A DNA stretch of 11,143 nt from an uncultured Dechloromonas sp. (GTDB lineage: Bacteria; Pseudomonadota; Gammaproteobacteria; Burkholderiales; Rhodocyclaceae): positions 1 through 11,143 of the forward strand of contig CAMKYP010000089.1 of the NCBI GenBank assembly GCA_946477505.1. The letters are read 5' to 3'. The notes below the pieces were generated by a model. That model did no database searches. It saw only the letters and a list, made by a program, of their open reading frames with translations, and was not told where the DNA came from. The position numbers were made by a program, and so were the translations under genes. Below are positions 1-7,114 of the stretch, in pieces; positions within the stretch are counted from its first letter, which is position 1; each line of letters begins with the position of its first letter.

Positions 1-1090
1 CGCCCGGGCGCATATCCGCCATTCCCAGGCGGTCCAGGCCGCCGCCGAAGCCGATCAGGTTGAGCAGGGCGCGGCGGACGACGGCCGGGCGGCGAACTGT
101 GACCGGAGACAGACCGATTTCGGCATCCATGTCGCGGTAATTGGCGGTGGCCGGGATTTGCCCGGCGTCGAGGCAGGCCAGCAGGGCGGCCAGTTCGGCG
201 ATGCCGCTGGCGCCCAGCGTGTGACCGAGGGCTGGTTTCAGCGACAGCAGGGGCGGCATGGCCTCATCGGTGAATATCTGGCGCAGGGCATTGGCTTCGG
301 CCAGATCGCTGCCCGGCGAGCCGGCGGCCTGCAGCTTGATCAGGTCGATGGCGGCCGGGCTGGTGCCGGCGGCGCGCAGGCAATCGGATATCATGTTGGC
401 AATCGGCCCGCCTTCCGGATCGGGGCCGGTGGTCGAATAAGCATCCAGGCCGCTGGCGACGCCGGCGATCTTCCACGGGCCGGGTGCGGCGGACAGCCGG
501 ATGGCGGCAACGGCCTCGCCCAGCACCAGTCCGTCGCGGCCGGCGTCGAAAGGTTGGCACAGTGAGTGGGAGAGCAGTTCCATGGCGGCGAATCCGGCCA
601 GCGTGCTGTCGTTGGCCAGTTCGATGCCGACCACGATGGCGTCGTCGATCAACCCGGCCGCGATCAAGGTGGCGGCCGCATCGATGGCCGAGAAACCGGA
701 CGTGCAGGCCGTCGAGAAACTGCTGCGTGGACCGGAGAGGGCCATCCAGTCGGCGATCTGTCGGCTGAACGAGGCACTGCCGATGGGCATGTCGAACGGG
801 GCACCGCGTTGTTCGAAGTGCCCGATCTGGAAGGATGACGAGGCGACAAACAGTGGCGTATTCGGCGCGTACGGCCCGAGTTGCGCGCTGACGTGGCGTA
901 CCGCCTGCTCGGCGCGCAAGGACCAGTCGGGTTCGTCCAGCGGCAGGGCGAAATAGGGAAAGTGCCGCTCGCCCAGCGCGCGCTGGCCGGCCGTGCAGTC
1001 GCCTGCCCACAGCGCTTGACCCACAGCGGCCGGCGAGGTGCCGCGGGCACAGAGCAGGCCGCTGGCGACGATGTGGACCGGCCGTACCAT
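1..1090 (-). CDS. FabF-like beta-ketoacyl-ACP synthase of the pigment cluster, 3' end cut by window edge
   Basis: Partial gene: 363 codons are visible from ATG at 1090, and the stop lies beyond position 1. The translation shows a condensing-enzyme (thiolase) fold: the nucleophile motif STACTSG with Cys129, CQPFDAGRDGLVLGEA at about 178-193, Lys285 and His290 in SLKPALGHTLGASG, and a glycine-rich FGGG near 348-351 matching the FabF C-terminal FGFGGTN. Family enzymes perform decarboxylative Claisen condensation of malonyl-ACP with an acyl chain. Oddity: where FabF has HGTST, this protein reads QAAGS (Gln254), so the first active-site His is missing while Cys, Lys and the second His remain. It lies 8 bases after the ACP stop and probably works on that ACP. 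Only a weak GGAG sits 12 bases before the ATG. Aryl polyene clusters carry several such synthases, including inactive chain-length partners; the intact Cys argues against a classical chain-length factor. The family is confident, the exact role is not. Confidence 0.8.
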   Translation of the reverse strand, partial: MVRPVHIVASGLLCARGTSPAAVGQALWAGDCTAGQRALGERHFPYFALPLDEPDWSLRAEQAVRHVSAQLGPYAPNTPLFVASSSFQIGHFEQRGAPFDMPIGSASFSRQIADWMALSGPRSSFSTACTSGFSAIDAAATLIAAGLIDDAIVVGIELANDSTLAGFAAMELLSHSLCQPFDAGRDGLVLGEAVAAIRLSAAPGPWKIAGVASGLDAYSTTGPDPEGGPIANMISDCLRAAGTSPAAIDLIKLQAAGSPGSDLAEANALRQIFTDEAMPPLLSLKPALGHTLGASGIAELAALLACLDAGQIPATANYRDMDAEIGLSPVTVRRPAVVRRALLNLIGFGGGLDRLGMADMRPG

Positions 1091-1098
1091 GCCCAAGG

Positions 1099-1368
1099 TC
1101 AGCTCCGGCTGGCCAGCCAGCCTTCCAGGTGTTCGGCCAGGTTGGCGACGTTGCTCAGGATGCGCCGGGTTTCCTTGCTGTCCGGCAGGCGCAGGCCGTA
1201 TTGCTTCTTGATCGCCATCGAGACCTGCAGGGCGTCGAGCGAATCGAGCTGGAGTGGCGCTTCCGGCCCAAACAACACTTCGTCGTCGGTGATGCTGGCC
1301 GGGTCGCAATCCTTGTCGCAGGCTTCGACGATCAGGGTTTTCAGGGCGAGACGGAGTTCGGCGCTCAT
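1099..1368 (-). CDS. acyl carrier protein of the pigment cluster
   Basis: An 89-residue protein of normal ACP size. The phosphopantetheine attachment site is Ser43 in LQLDSLDALQ, a variant of the usual DSL motif, followed by the helix with IKKQYGLRLPDS and a C-terminal LSNVANLAEHLEGW typical of the last ACP helix. It would carry growing acyl chains as thioesters in the cytoplasm. Its ATG (1368) overlaps the permease stop as ATGA, and the ketoacyl synthase starts 8 bases after its own stop, so ACP and synthase are likely partners. The DSLDAL sequence and the location differ from housekeeping AcpP, which normally sits with fabD/fabG/fabF. It could correspond to DarC-type or aryl-polyene ACPs; which arm of the pathway it serves cannot be decided here. 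Confidence 0.85.
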   Translation of the reverse strand: MSAELRLALKTLIVEACDKDCDPASITDDEVLFGPEAPLQLDSLDALQVSMAIKKQYGLRLPDSKETRRILSNVANLAEHLEGWLASRS

Positions 1369-2582
1369 GCGGATTGACGGTGGTTGAGCCAGACCGCGGC
1401 GGCCAGGGCGGCTACCGCGAAGGCGAGCAGTTGGAGAAGGGCAGGCAGGATGGCGGCGAAACCGCCGTGGCGCAACATGACCGTGTGGAAGCCCTGCAGC
1501 CCCCAGGCCATCGGCGAGAACTCGGCCAGCGCCTGCATGGTCGCCGGCATCATGAACTTGGGCACCATGATGCCGCCGATGGCGCCCATCAGGATGTTGC
1601 CGACGCCACCGATGATCGTCGCCTGCTGCGTCGTCCGGGCCAGGCTGGCGACGAGCAGCGCGCAGGCGACGGCCGCCAGGCTGACCGCCATCGACACTAG
1701 CCACCAGTGCAGCAGGCCGATGCCCTGCGGCATGACCAGCGCTTCGCCGCCGAACAGCGGCACGACGAACATGCCGACGCCGACCATCAGCATCGCCTGG
1801 ATCTGATTGACGATGAAGAAGGGCAGCAACTTGCCGAGCAGTACCAGTCGGAAGGGCAGGCCCATGGCGGCCAGACGGCTCAGCGTGCCCTGCTGGCGCT
1901 CGACGATCAGGATGGCGGATATCGGAATGACGACGAAGAACATGGCGAAGACCAGCCAGGCCGGCACGTTCTGCTGCACCGACGACGGCGGGCGGATACT
2001 GCGTTCGTTCTGCACGGCGACGGTGACGATCTCGTCCGGCCATTCGCGGTCCGGCGCATTGGCGGCGACCGGCAGGCCGAACAGCTTGCCAGCCTTGCGC
2101 GTCAGTTCGTCGGCGCGCAGGGTGCCCAGCGCGGCGCTGGTCTGGGTGCGGAAGGCCAGTTGCAGCGCGGGGTTCAGGGTCGGATCGACGAGGAGGCCCA
2201 GCGGCTCGGTCGGCTGGCCGTCGACGCCGGCCGGGGCGAGCAGGCGCTCGCCGAAACCCTTGGGTAGTACCAGGACCAGCGCGTAGCGGCCGTCGCGGAT
2301 GGCTTGCCGGGCCGTGTCAGGGCTATCGACACTGGCCACGTGGCGGAAGCTGCCGGCCTTGTTCAGGCGTCGGATCAATGATTGCGAATGCGGGCTGTTG
2401 TCGAGATCGACGATGGCGTAGCCGACGTCGATCGCCGCGCCGGGCATGAAGGCGTCGTGCAAGGCCATGGTCATGACCAGGATGAAAATCACCGGCATCA
2501 GGAACAAGGCGGCCAAGCCATGCCGGTCGCGGAGCAGGGCCAGCGTTTCCTTGCGCCACAGCGCATTCAGTCGAGGCATCAT
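1365..2582 (-). CDS. ABC-2 type transporter permease (exporter subunit)
   Basis: A 405-residue membrane protein with the layout of ABC-2 family permeases such as YbhR/YhhJ. TM1 is at about 22-42, followed by a large extracytoplasmic domain (about 43-205) containing IVDLDNS, usual for this family. A C-terminal block of about five membrane segments follows (approximately 207-226, 250-277, 289-313, 320-341 and 375-398). The cytoplasmic stretch ERQQGTLSRLAAMGLP after TM2 is the typical ABC-2 coupling segment. It starts 3 bases after the ATPase stop, with GGGA about 8 bases before the first of two adjacent Met codons, and ends in an ATGA overlap with the ACP. Only one permease gene is present, so a homodimer with two copies of the upstream ATPase is expected. 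In this operon the likely cargo is the aryl polyene/dialkylresorcinol lipid or a precursor (inference). The family is certain, the substrate is not. Confidence 0.9.
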   Translation of the reverse strand: MMPRLNALWRKETLALLRDRHGLAALFLMPVIFILVMTMALHDAFMPGAAIDVGYAIVDLDNSPHSQSLIRRLNKAGSFRHVASVDSPDTARQAIRDGRYALVLVLPKGFGERLLAPAGVDGQPTEPLGLLVDPTLNPALQLAFRTQTSAALGTLRADELTRKAGKLFGLPVAANAPDREWPDEIVTVAVQNERSIRPPSSVQQNVPAWLVFAMFFVVIPISAILIVERQQGTLSRLAAMGLPFRLVLLGKLLPFFIVNQIQAMLMVGVGMFVVPLFGGEALVMPQGIGLLHWWLVSMAVSLAAVACALLVASLARTTQQATIIGGVGNILMGAIGGIMVPKFMMPATMQALAEFSPMAWGLQGFHTVMLRHGGFAAILPALLQLLAFAVAALAAAVWLNHRQSA

Positions 2583-2585
2583 CGC

Positions 2586-3496
<911 letters not shown>

Positions 3497-3497
<1 letters not shown>

Positions 3498-4486
3498 CAG
3501 GCGGCGCGGCGCAAGTCGCGGAAGAAGGCCTGCTCGCGGTCGGCGATGGCGCGCAGCTTGTCGGCCAATTTCGGCGGATGCAGCGGGTCGCGGTCACGAA
3601 TCATGCGCGCCGTGGCCAGCGCGAACTCCCGCCATTCGTCGCCGATGTCGATCAACTGCTCGGCCAGTTCGCCCAGCGCCGGTCGACCGAGCAGGTCGGC
3701 CGCCTCTTGCAGGAAGCTGGCATAAATGAAGCGGAAGCCGCCCCCGCCGGTGCCGATTTCTTCCTGCATGCGCACCACCTGGCCGATGAACATCTTGCTG
3801 TGCGCTGCGCCGCTACCGGCATCCAGCTTGTCGATGGCCTTGGCCAGCCAGCGGATGCCGCGCACACCGATGATCGGCAGCGGCGCGTCGAGCATGATGC
3901 GCGTCGTCTTCTTGAGGGCGGCGGGCAGGACCTTGTGCCAGTCGGGTGCTCGCGGTGTGCCGAGCGGGTAGTAGAGCAGTCCCCTGGGGGCCAGCGCGCC
4001 CTTGGCGAAGCGGGCGCGTTGCAGGTCGGCCGGCGGGCAGGTGACGACCGTTTCGGCCACCGGGTCGGACAAGCGGTAGTCGCCCGACGCTTCGCGGCCG
4101 AAGGCGAGGACGTTGTGGGCATTGAAATGAAAGCGCAGGTCCTGCGGCAGATAGGGCAGCCAGAAGACCGAGGTCTGCAGGCCGACCAGCTTGCCTTGAT
4201 CGAGCAGGTCGTTCAGGCGGGCGACGCCGGCGGCTGGATTGCCGAAGGTCTCGAAGCGCATCTTCAGGCCGAGCGGCTTCTGCAGGCCCTTGATGATGGC
4301 CTTGGGTGGCATCCGGTAGGCGACCAGCGGCAGGCCGTTGATCTTGATGATCGGCAGATAGGCGAAGGACAGGGCCGAAGACAGACCGAAGGTCATCGGT
4401 TCGGACAGCGGCAGGCCGTGGTGGCGCAGCATCGCCGACATGACGCCGCTTTCGCAGTGCGAGGCCTGACTGTGCTGGAATTCCAT
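3497..4486 (-). CDS. BtrH-like (butirosin biosynthesis protein H family) acyltransferase/peptidase-fold protein
   Basis: A 329-residue protein starting at the ATG at 4486, which overlaps the preceding TGA as TGATG; this decides the start over a longer reading from 4603. The N-terminal half resembles the BtrH N-terminal domain: HCESG with Cys11, then LSEPMTFGLSSALSFAYLP at 27-45. His124 in NAHNVLAFG and Asp141 in LSDP complete a plausible papain-like Cys-His-Asp triad. The C-terminal half has EEIGTGGGGFRFIYASFLQEAA at about 242-263, as in the DUF4872 region paired with BtrH domains. BtrH itself transfers an acyl group from an ACP to an aminoglycoside amine. By analogy this protein could move an acyl chain from the cluster ACP, for example to esterify the resorcinol with the aryl polyene acid; that is inference. 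The family is fairly confident. A peptidase or thioesterase role is also possible. Confidence 0.75.
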
Positions 4487-4881
4487 CAGTCGGCTTTTTT
4501 CAGTTGCTCGACGCTGAGGCCCATGGCGTCGGCGTAGGTCGCCAACAAGGAAGGCGATAGTTTGGCGAAGATGGCTGGCCGGAAATGGCGGCGGATGCGC
4601 CATTGCCAGATACCGCTGGCCTGCGCCAACAGCGGTACGTCCATGCGCACCCGGTACATGTGGTATTCGAGCGGCGAGGTCTGGCCGGCAAGCGCGCGCT
4701 GGCGGGCGTCTTCGGCCAGGCGCAGCAGGTCGTCGACGGCCTGTTTGGTGACGATTTCCTCGACTTCCCAGCCCGCCGACTGGACGATATGCAGCTTGCC
4801 GTCGGTGCCGCGCGCATACATCGCCTTGCGATGGCCGCCCAGCGTGCTGTTGCCCTCCTGCGGGACTTCGCTATCCAGCAT
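4486..4881 (-). CDS. small conserved protein with HTH-like C-terminus, pigment-cluster accessory
   Basis: A 131-residue protein of unknown function. The N-terminal part (about 17-45) reads like a short beta-rich segment ending in QSAGWEVEEIVTKQA. A charged helical stretch follows (46-66), then YHMYRVRMDVPLLAQASG. The C-terminal 81-127 resembles a degenerate XRE/Cro-type helix-turn-helix: LLAQASGIWQWRIRRHF, then LSPSLLATYADAMGLSVEQL, the usual last helix and tail of that fold. It has no membrane segment or signal peptide. Its ATG lies inside the end of the upstream ketosynthase gene (11-base overlap), and its TGA overlaps the ATG of the BtrH-like gene, so it is embedded in the operon. It may be a regulator or a structural/assembly factor; neither can be settled from sequence. 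Met21 is an alternative start. That it is a real gene is well supported by the two overlaps and the single frame. Confidence 0.6.
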   Translation of the reverse strand: MLDSEVPQEGNSTLGGHRKAMYARGTDGKLHIVQSAGWEVEEIVTKQAVDDLLRLAEDARQRALAGQTSPLEYHMYRVRMDVPLLAQASGIWQWRIRRHFRPAIFAKLSPSLLATYADAMGLSVEQLKKAD

Positions 4882-6022
4882 GGTCGACGGCCGTCAGGTG
4901 CATCAGCGAACCGGTGAAGCGGCCGCTTTCGGGTACGAAGCAGAGCAGGCGGTCACCGGTTTGCAGGCGGCCGCTGCGGAAGAGTTCGTCGAGGATGATG
5001 AAGATCGACGCCGAGCCGGTATTGCCCTTGGTTTGCAGGTTGGTGAACCATTTTTCCGGGGCGATGGCGAAATCGGCGTTGGCCATGTAGGTAGCCAGCG
5101 GCTGCCGGAAGTATTCGGAGGACATGTGCGGCAGGAACCAATCGATGGCCTCGGCGGCCAGGCCGTGTGCGGCCCGCGCCTTGGCCAGCGGTTTGCCGAA
5201 GGTCTGCTCGACGACAGCCTCGTTGAGCAGGCGGACATCCTGCTTGACCATGAAGATGGACTGCTCGGTCCATTCGTTGGCGGTGTATTCCTGCCAGCCA
5301 CGGAAGTGGCCATCGGGCGTCTTGTCGCCGCCGGCGTACATGCATACCGGCATGCTGTCGGCATTCGACTGGATGTCGATCCAGTCGATGCGCAGCGACA
5401 GGCCCGCGCGTCGCGGTTCGGACTCGACCAGGAAGGCGCCGGCGCCGTCGGACAGCATCCAGCGCAGGAAATCCTTCTCGAAGGCGATTTCCGGATTGTC
5501 TTCCAGTTCAGCGACGCGGTGCGCCGATTCCGGCTCGTAATGGCGGGCGAGCAGGCCGCCCGAGGCGCGTTCCGAACCGCTTGCCACGGCCTTGCCGGCC
5601 TGTCCGGTCATTACCGCCATGGCAGCGTATTTCAGCGCGCTGATGCCGGCTGCGCAGATGCCGGCCGTCGACACCACCTCGCAGGGTGGCGTGCCCAACT
5701 CGCCGTGCACCATTACTGCATGGCTAGGCATCAGCTGGTCGGGGCAGGAGGTGCCGCAGGCCAGCACGTCCGGCGCGCCGGCATCGAGGCGGCGGATGGC
5801 CTCGGCTGCGAGTGCGGCGTTCGAATGGGTGAGGGTTCCGGTGGCTGGGTCGATGGCGTAGTGCCGACTGCGAATGCCATTGTTGCGCAGTACGATGCGC
5901 CGGGCACGCGACGGCTTGCCACCGATCATGCCGAGCACCTGTTCGATCTCGTCGTTGCTTACCGGTGCATTGGGCAGAAAGGAAGATGTGCCGGTGATGT
6001 AGGCACTACCGCGACTGGTCAT
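4871..6022 (-). CDS. darB: DarB-type beta-ketoacyl-ACP synthase III (cyclohexanedione/resorcinol-forming ketosynthase)
   Basis: A 383-residue KAS III-like enzyme. The Cys-His-Asn triad is visible: Cys123 in STAGICAAGISAL, His299 in DWFLPHMSSEY and Asn334 in KGNTGSAS. The N-terminus reads YITGTSSFLPNAPVSNDEIE and contains GGKPSRARRIVLRNNGIRSRHYA, which I recognise as characteristic of the dialkylresorcinol ketosynthases. DarB enzymes join two fatty-acid-derived thioesters and cyclise them to a 1,3-cyclohexanedione, which DarA then aromatises. At 383 residues it is longer than housekeeping FabH (about 317), with insertions around 170-260. It starts at ATG 6022 inside the last codons of the darA-like gene (17-base overlap), and its TAG overlaps the next gene by 11 bases. 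No good Shine-Dalgarno is close; an AAAAAAAT stretch precedes the ATG. Housekeeping FabH is unlikely given context and length. Confidence 0.85.
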   Translation of the reverse strand: MTSRGSAYITGTSSFLPNAPVSNDEIEQVLGMIGGKPSRARRIVLRNNGIRSRHYAIDPATGTLTHSNAALAAEAIRRLDAGAPDVLACGTSCPDQLMPSHAVMVHGELGTPPCEVVSTAGICAAGISALKYAAMAVMTGQAGKAVASGSERASGGLLARHYEPESAHRVAELEDNPEIAFEKDFLRWMLSDGAGAFLVESEPRRAGLSLRIDWIDIQSNADSMPVCMYAGGDKTPDGHFRGWQEYTANEWTEQSIFMVKQDVRLLNEAVVEQTFGKPLAKARAAHGLAAEAIDWFLPHMSSEYFRQPLATYMANADFAIAPEKWFTNLQTKGNTGSASIFIILDELFRSGRLQTGDRLLCFVPESGRFTGSLMHLTAVDHAG

Positions 6023-6956
6023 ATTTTTTTAGATTGAATTCCTCGGACCCGCTTGGTTGTTCCAGCTGAGCGCGCAGCCCCTCCAGGCGCGATTTCAGCA
6101 GCGGGGAAAGCAACCATTGTAACAATAGGCTGGTCGGAACGACCGTCAAAACCATCACGATCAAATAAAGGGAAAATACCAGCAAGGCCGGGCGCCGCTG
6201 CCAGCTGCCGCGTTGGCCGAAGGCGCGGATCAGCCGCGACCATACGCCGAAGGCACGCCGCCCGGCGCGTTCGCTGATCGCCAGCCGGGGATTGACGGTC
6301 ACGGCGCGCAAGCCGCGCAGCATCGGTTGCCCGGATCGTTCGGCATTGCTGTCCAATGCGTTGGCCAGGGCGCGGCCGAATCGGCGGGCTCCCCGGATTT
6401 CGTCCGGGGCGACGCCGGCTGGTGGCAGTCCGAGAAAGCGGTCGCGCTTGCCGGTCAGCACCCAGCGCGGTGTCGTTATAAAGGTGGCGAGTGGGTGGCC
6501 ACGGTCGGTAAACGCAATGTGGTCGCACAGTTTGCCGCCGGCCTCGGCGATCAGCTGCCGCATGGTTTCCTGGGCCGACAGCCACATATTGCGGCAGGCA
6601 ACCAATGTGACAACCGGCTTGTTGCGGATCAGGCTTTTGCCGGCATCGCTGTGCAGGAAGGCGGTCATCGGCAGGGCGGGCGATAGGTACCAGACCTGGT
6701 AGCACAGGATGATCAGGTCGAATTCGGCGTCGGCGGCGACGGTCAGTGGTTGCAGTGGTGGCGCATCGCATTGCACGCACTCGGGCATGGCGTCGACAAA
6801 ATCGACAACGGGCCACGGGAAGGGGTAGGGCGTGGCCGGAACCAGCGTTTCCTGGTGTACCCGATGACCGGCCTCGCGCAGCGGACCGACCACTTGTGCG
6901 GCGATGTCGGAAAGCTGCCCGGTTTGCGAATAATTGACGACGAGAACGTGCTTCAA
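6006..6956 (-). CDS. darA: DarA-type dialkylresorcinol-forming enzyme (flavodoxin-like), first gene of the pigment operon
   Basis: With a TTG start at 6956 the protein has 316 residues and begins KHVLVVNYSQTGQL, the beta-strand and phosphate-binding loop of a flavodoxin-like FMN domain. This is the reason to prefer TTG over in-frame ATGs at 7040 and 7088, whose extensions look unlike any domain. PYPFPWPVVDFVDAMPECV follows at about 43-61, which I associate with DarA proteins. Further on are LIILCYQVWYLSPALP (flavin-binding region) and VVTLVACRNMW. Near the C-terminus there is a strongly hydrophobic segment, LLVFSLYLIVMVLTVVPTSLLLQWLL, so the enzyme is probably anchored to the inner membrane. 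DarA acts after DarB to aromatise the cyclohexanedione to a 2,5-dialkylresorcinol. Its TAG lies inside the darB start region. No clear Shine-Dalgarno precedes the TTG. The family assignment is good; the start is moderately sure. Confidence 0.75.
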   Translation of the reverse strand: MKHVLVVNYSQTGQLSDIAAQVVGPLREAGHRVHQETLVPATPYPFPWPVVDFVDAMPECVQCDAPPLQPLTVAADAEFDLIILCYQVWYLSPALPMTAFLHSDAGKSLIRNKPVVTLVACRNMWLSAQETMRQLIAEAGGKLCDHIAFTDRGHPLATFITTPRWVLTGKRDRFLGLPPAGVAPDEIRGARRFGRALANALDSNAERSGQPMLRGLRAVTVNPRLAISERAGRRAFGVWSRLIRAFGQRGSWQRRPALLVFSLYLIVMVLTVVPTSLLLQWLLSPLLKSRLEGLRAQLEQPSGSEEFNLKKYDQSR

Positions 6957-6985
6957 GTTGGTTTCTGGCGGTGGATTCTGGGGCG

Positions 6986-7016
6986 ATTCTAACAAAGGGA
7001 AAAGTGGCCTTGTCGC
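6986..7016 (-). promoter_or_regulatory. candidate promoter of the pigment operon
   Basis: On the minus strand the hexamer TAGAAT (6986-6991) matches the -10 consensus at five of six positions. GCGACA (7011-7016) matches four of six -35 positions, but with a 19-base spacer, so this is a weak sigma-70 promoter at best. Transcription would start near 6979, giving a leader of about 23 bases to the TTG codon at 6956; this would exclude the two upstream ATGs. It is the only good -10-like hexamer I see in the divergent region on this strand. Confidence 0.3.
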
Positions 7017-7058
7017 TATCTGCCTATTCGATCTGAATGCCATGCCAAGTCGACGTGC

Positions 7059-7088
7059 TTGGGGATTTTCGAGCTTATCGGCTATCAT
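7059..7088 (+). promoter_or_regulatory. candidate pyrG promoter
   Basis: TATCAT (7083-7088) resembles a -10 hexamer, and TTGGGG (7059-7064) keeps the TTG of a -35 hexamer at an 18-base spacing. Transcription would start near 7095, leaving a pyrimidine-rich leader of about 20 bases without a recognisable Shine-Dalgarno before the pyrG ATG at 7115. The match is moderate. A promoter here is expected on gene orientation, because the neighbouring operon diverges. Confidence 0.35.
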
Positions 7089-7114
7089 TCTGCTTTCCCG
7101 CAGCCTGTCTTTCC

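Noticed and set aside
264..1010. Long open frame on the minus strand (248 codons) within the left-edge gene
   Set aside because: Arginine-rich, low-complexity translation in a frame shifted from the ketoacyl synthase, which reads cleanly through the same DNA with all motifs.
4495..4500. Run of six T at the end of the small HTH-like gene
   Set aside because: On the transcribed strand this is an A run encoding Lys-Lys near the C-terminus, with no hairpin, so it is not a terminator.
4562..6037. 491-codon open frame on the plus strand opposite the darB-like gene
   Set aside because: Antisense shadow produced by high GC content; no recognisable domain, and the minus strand carries a complete KAS III triad with overlap-coupled neighbours.
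7037..7114. N-terminal extension of pyrG from the in-frame ATG at 7037
   Set aside because: The extra 26 residues have no family counterpart, and the candidate promoter lies inside the extension; MTK at 7115 is the normal CTP synthase start.
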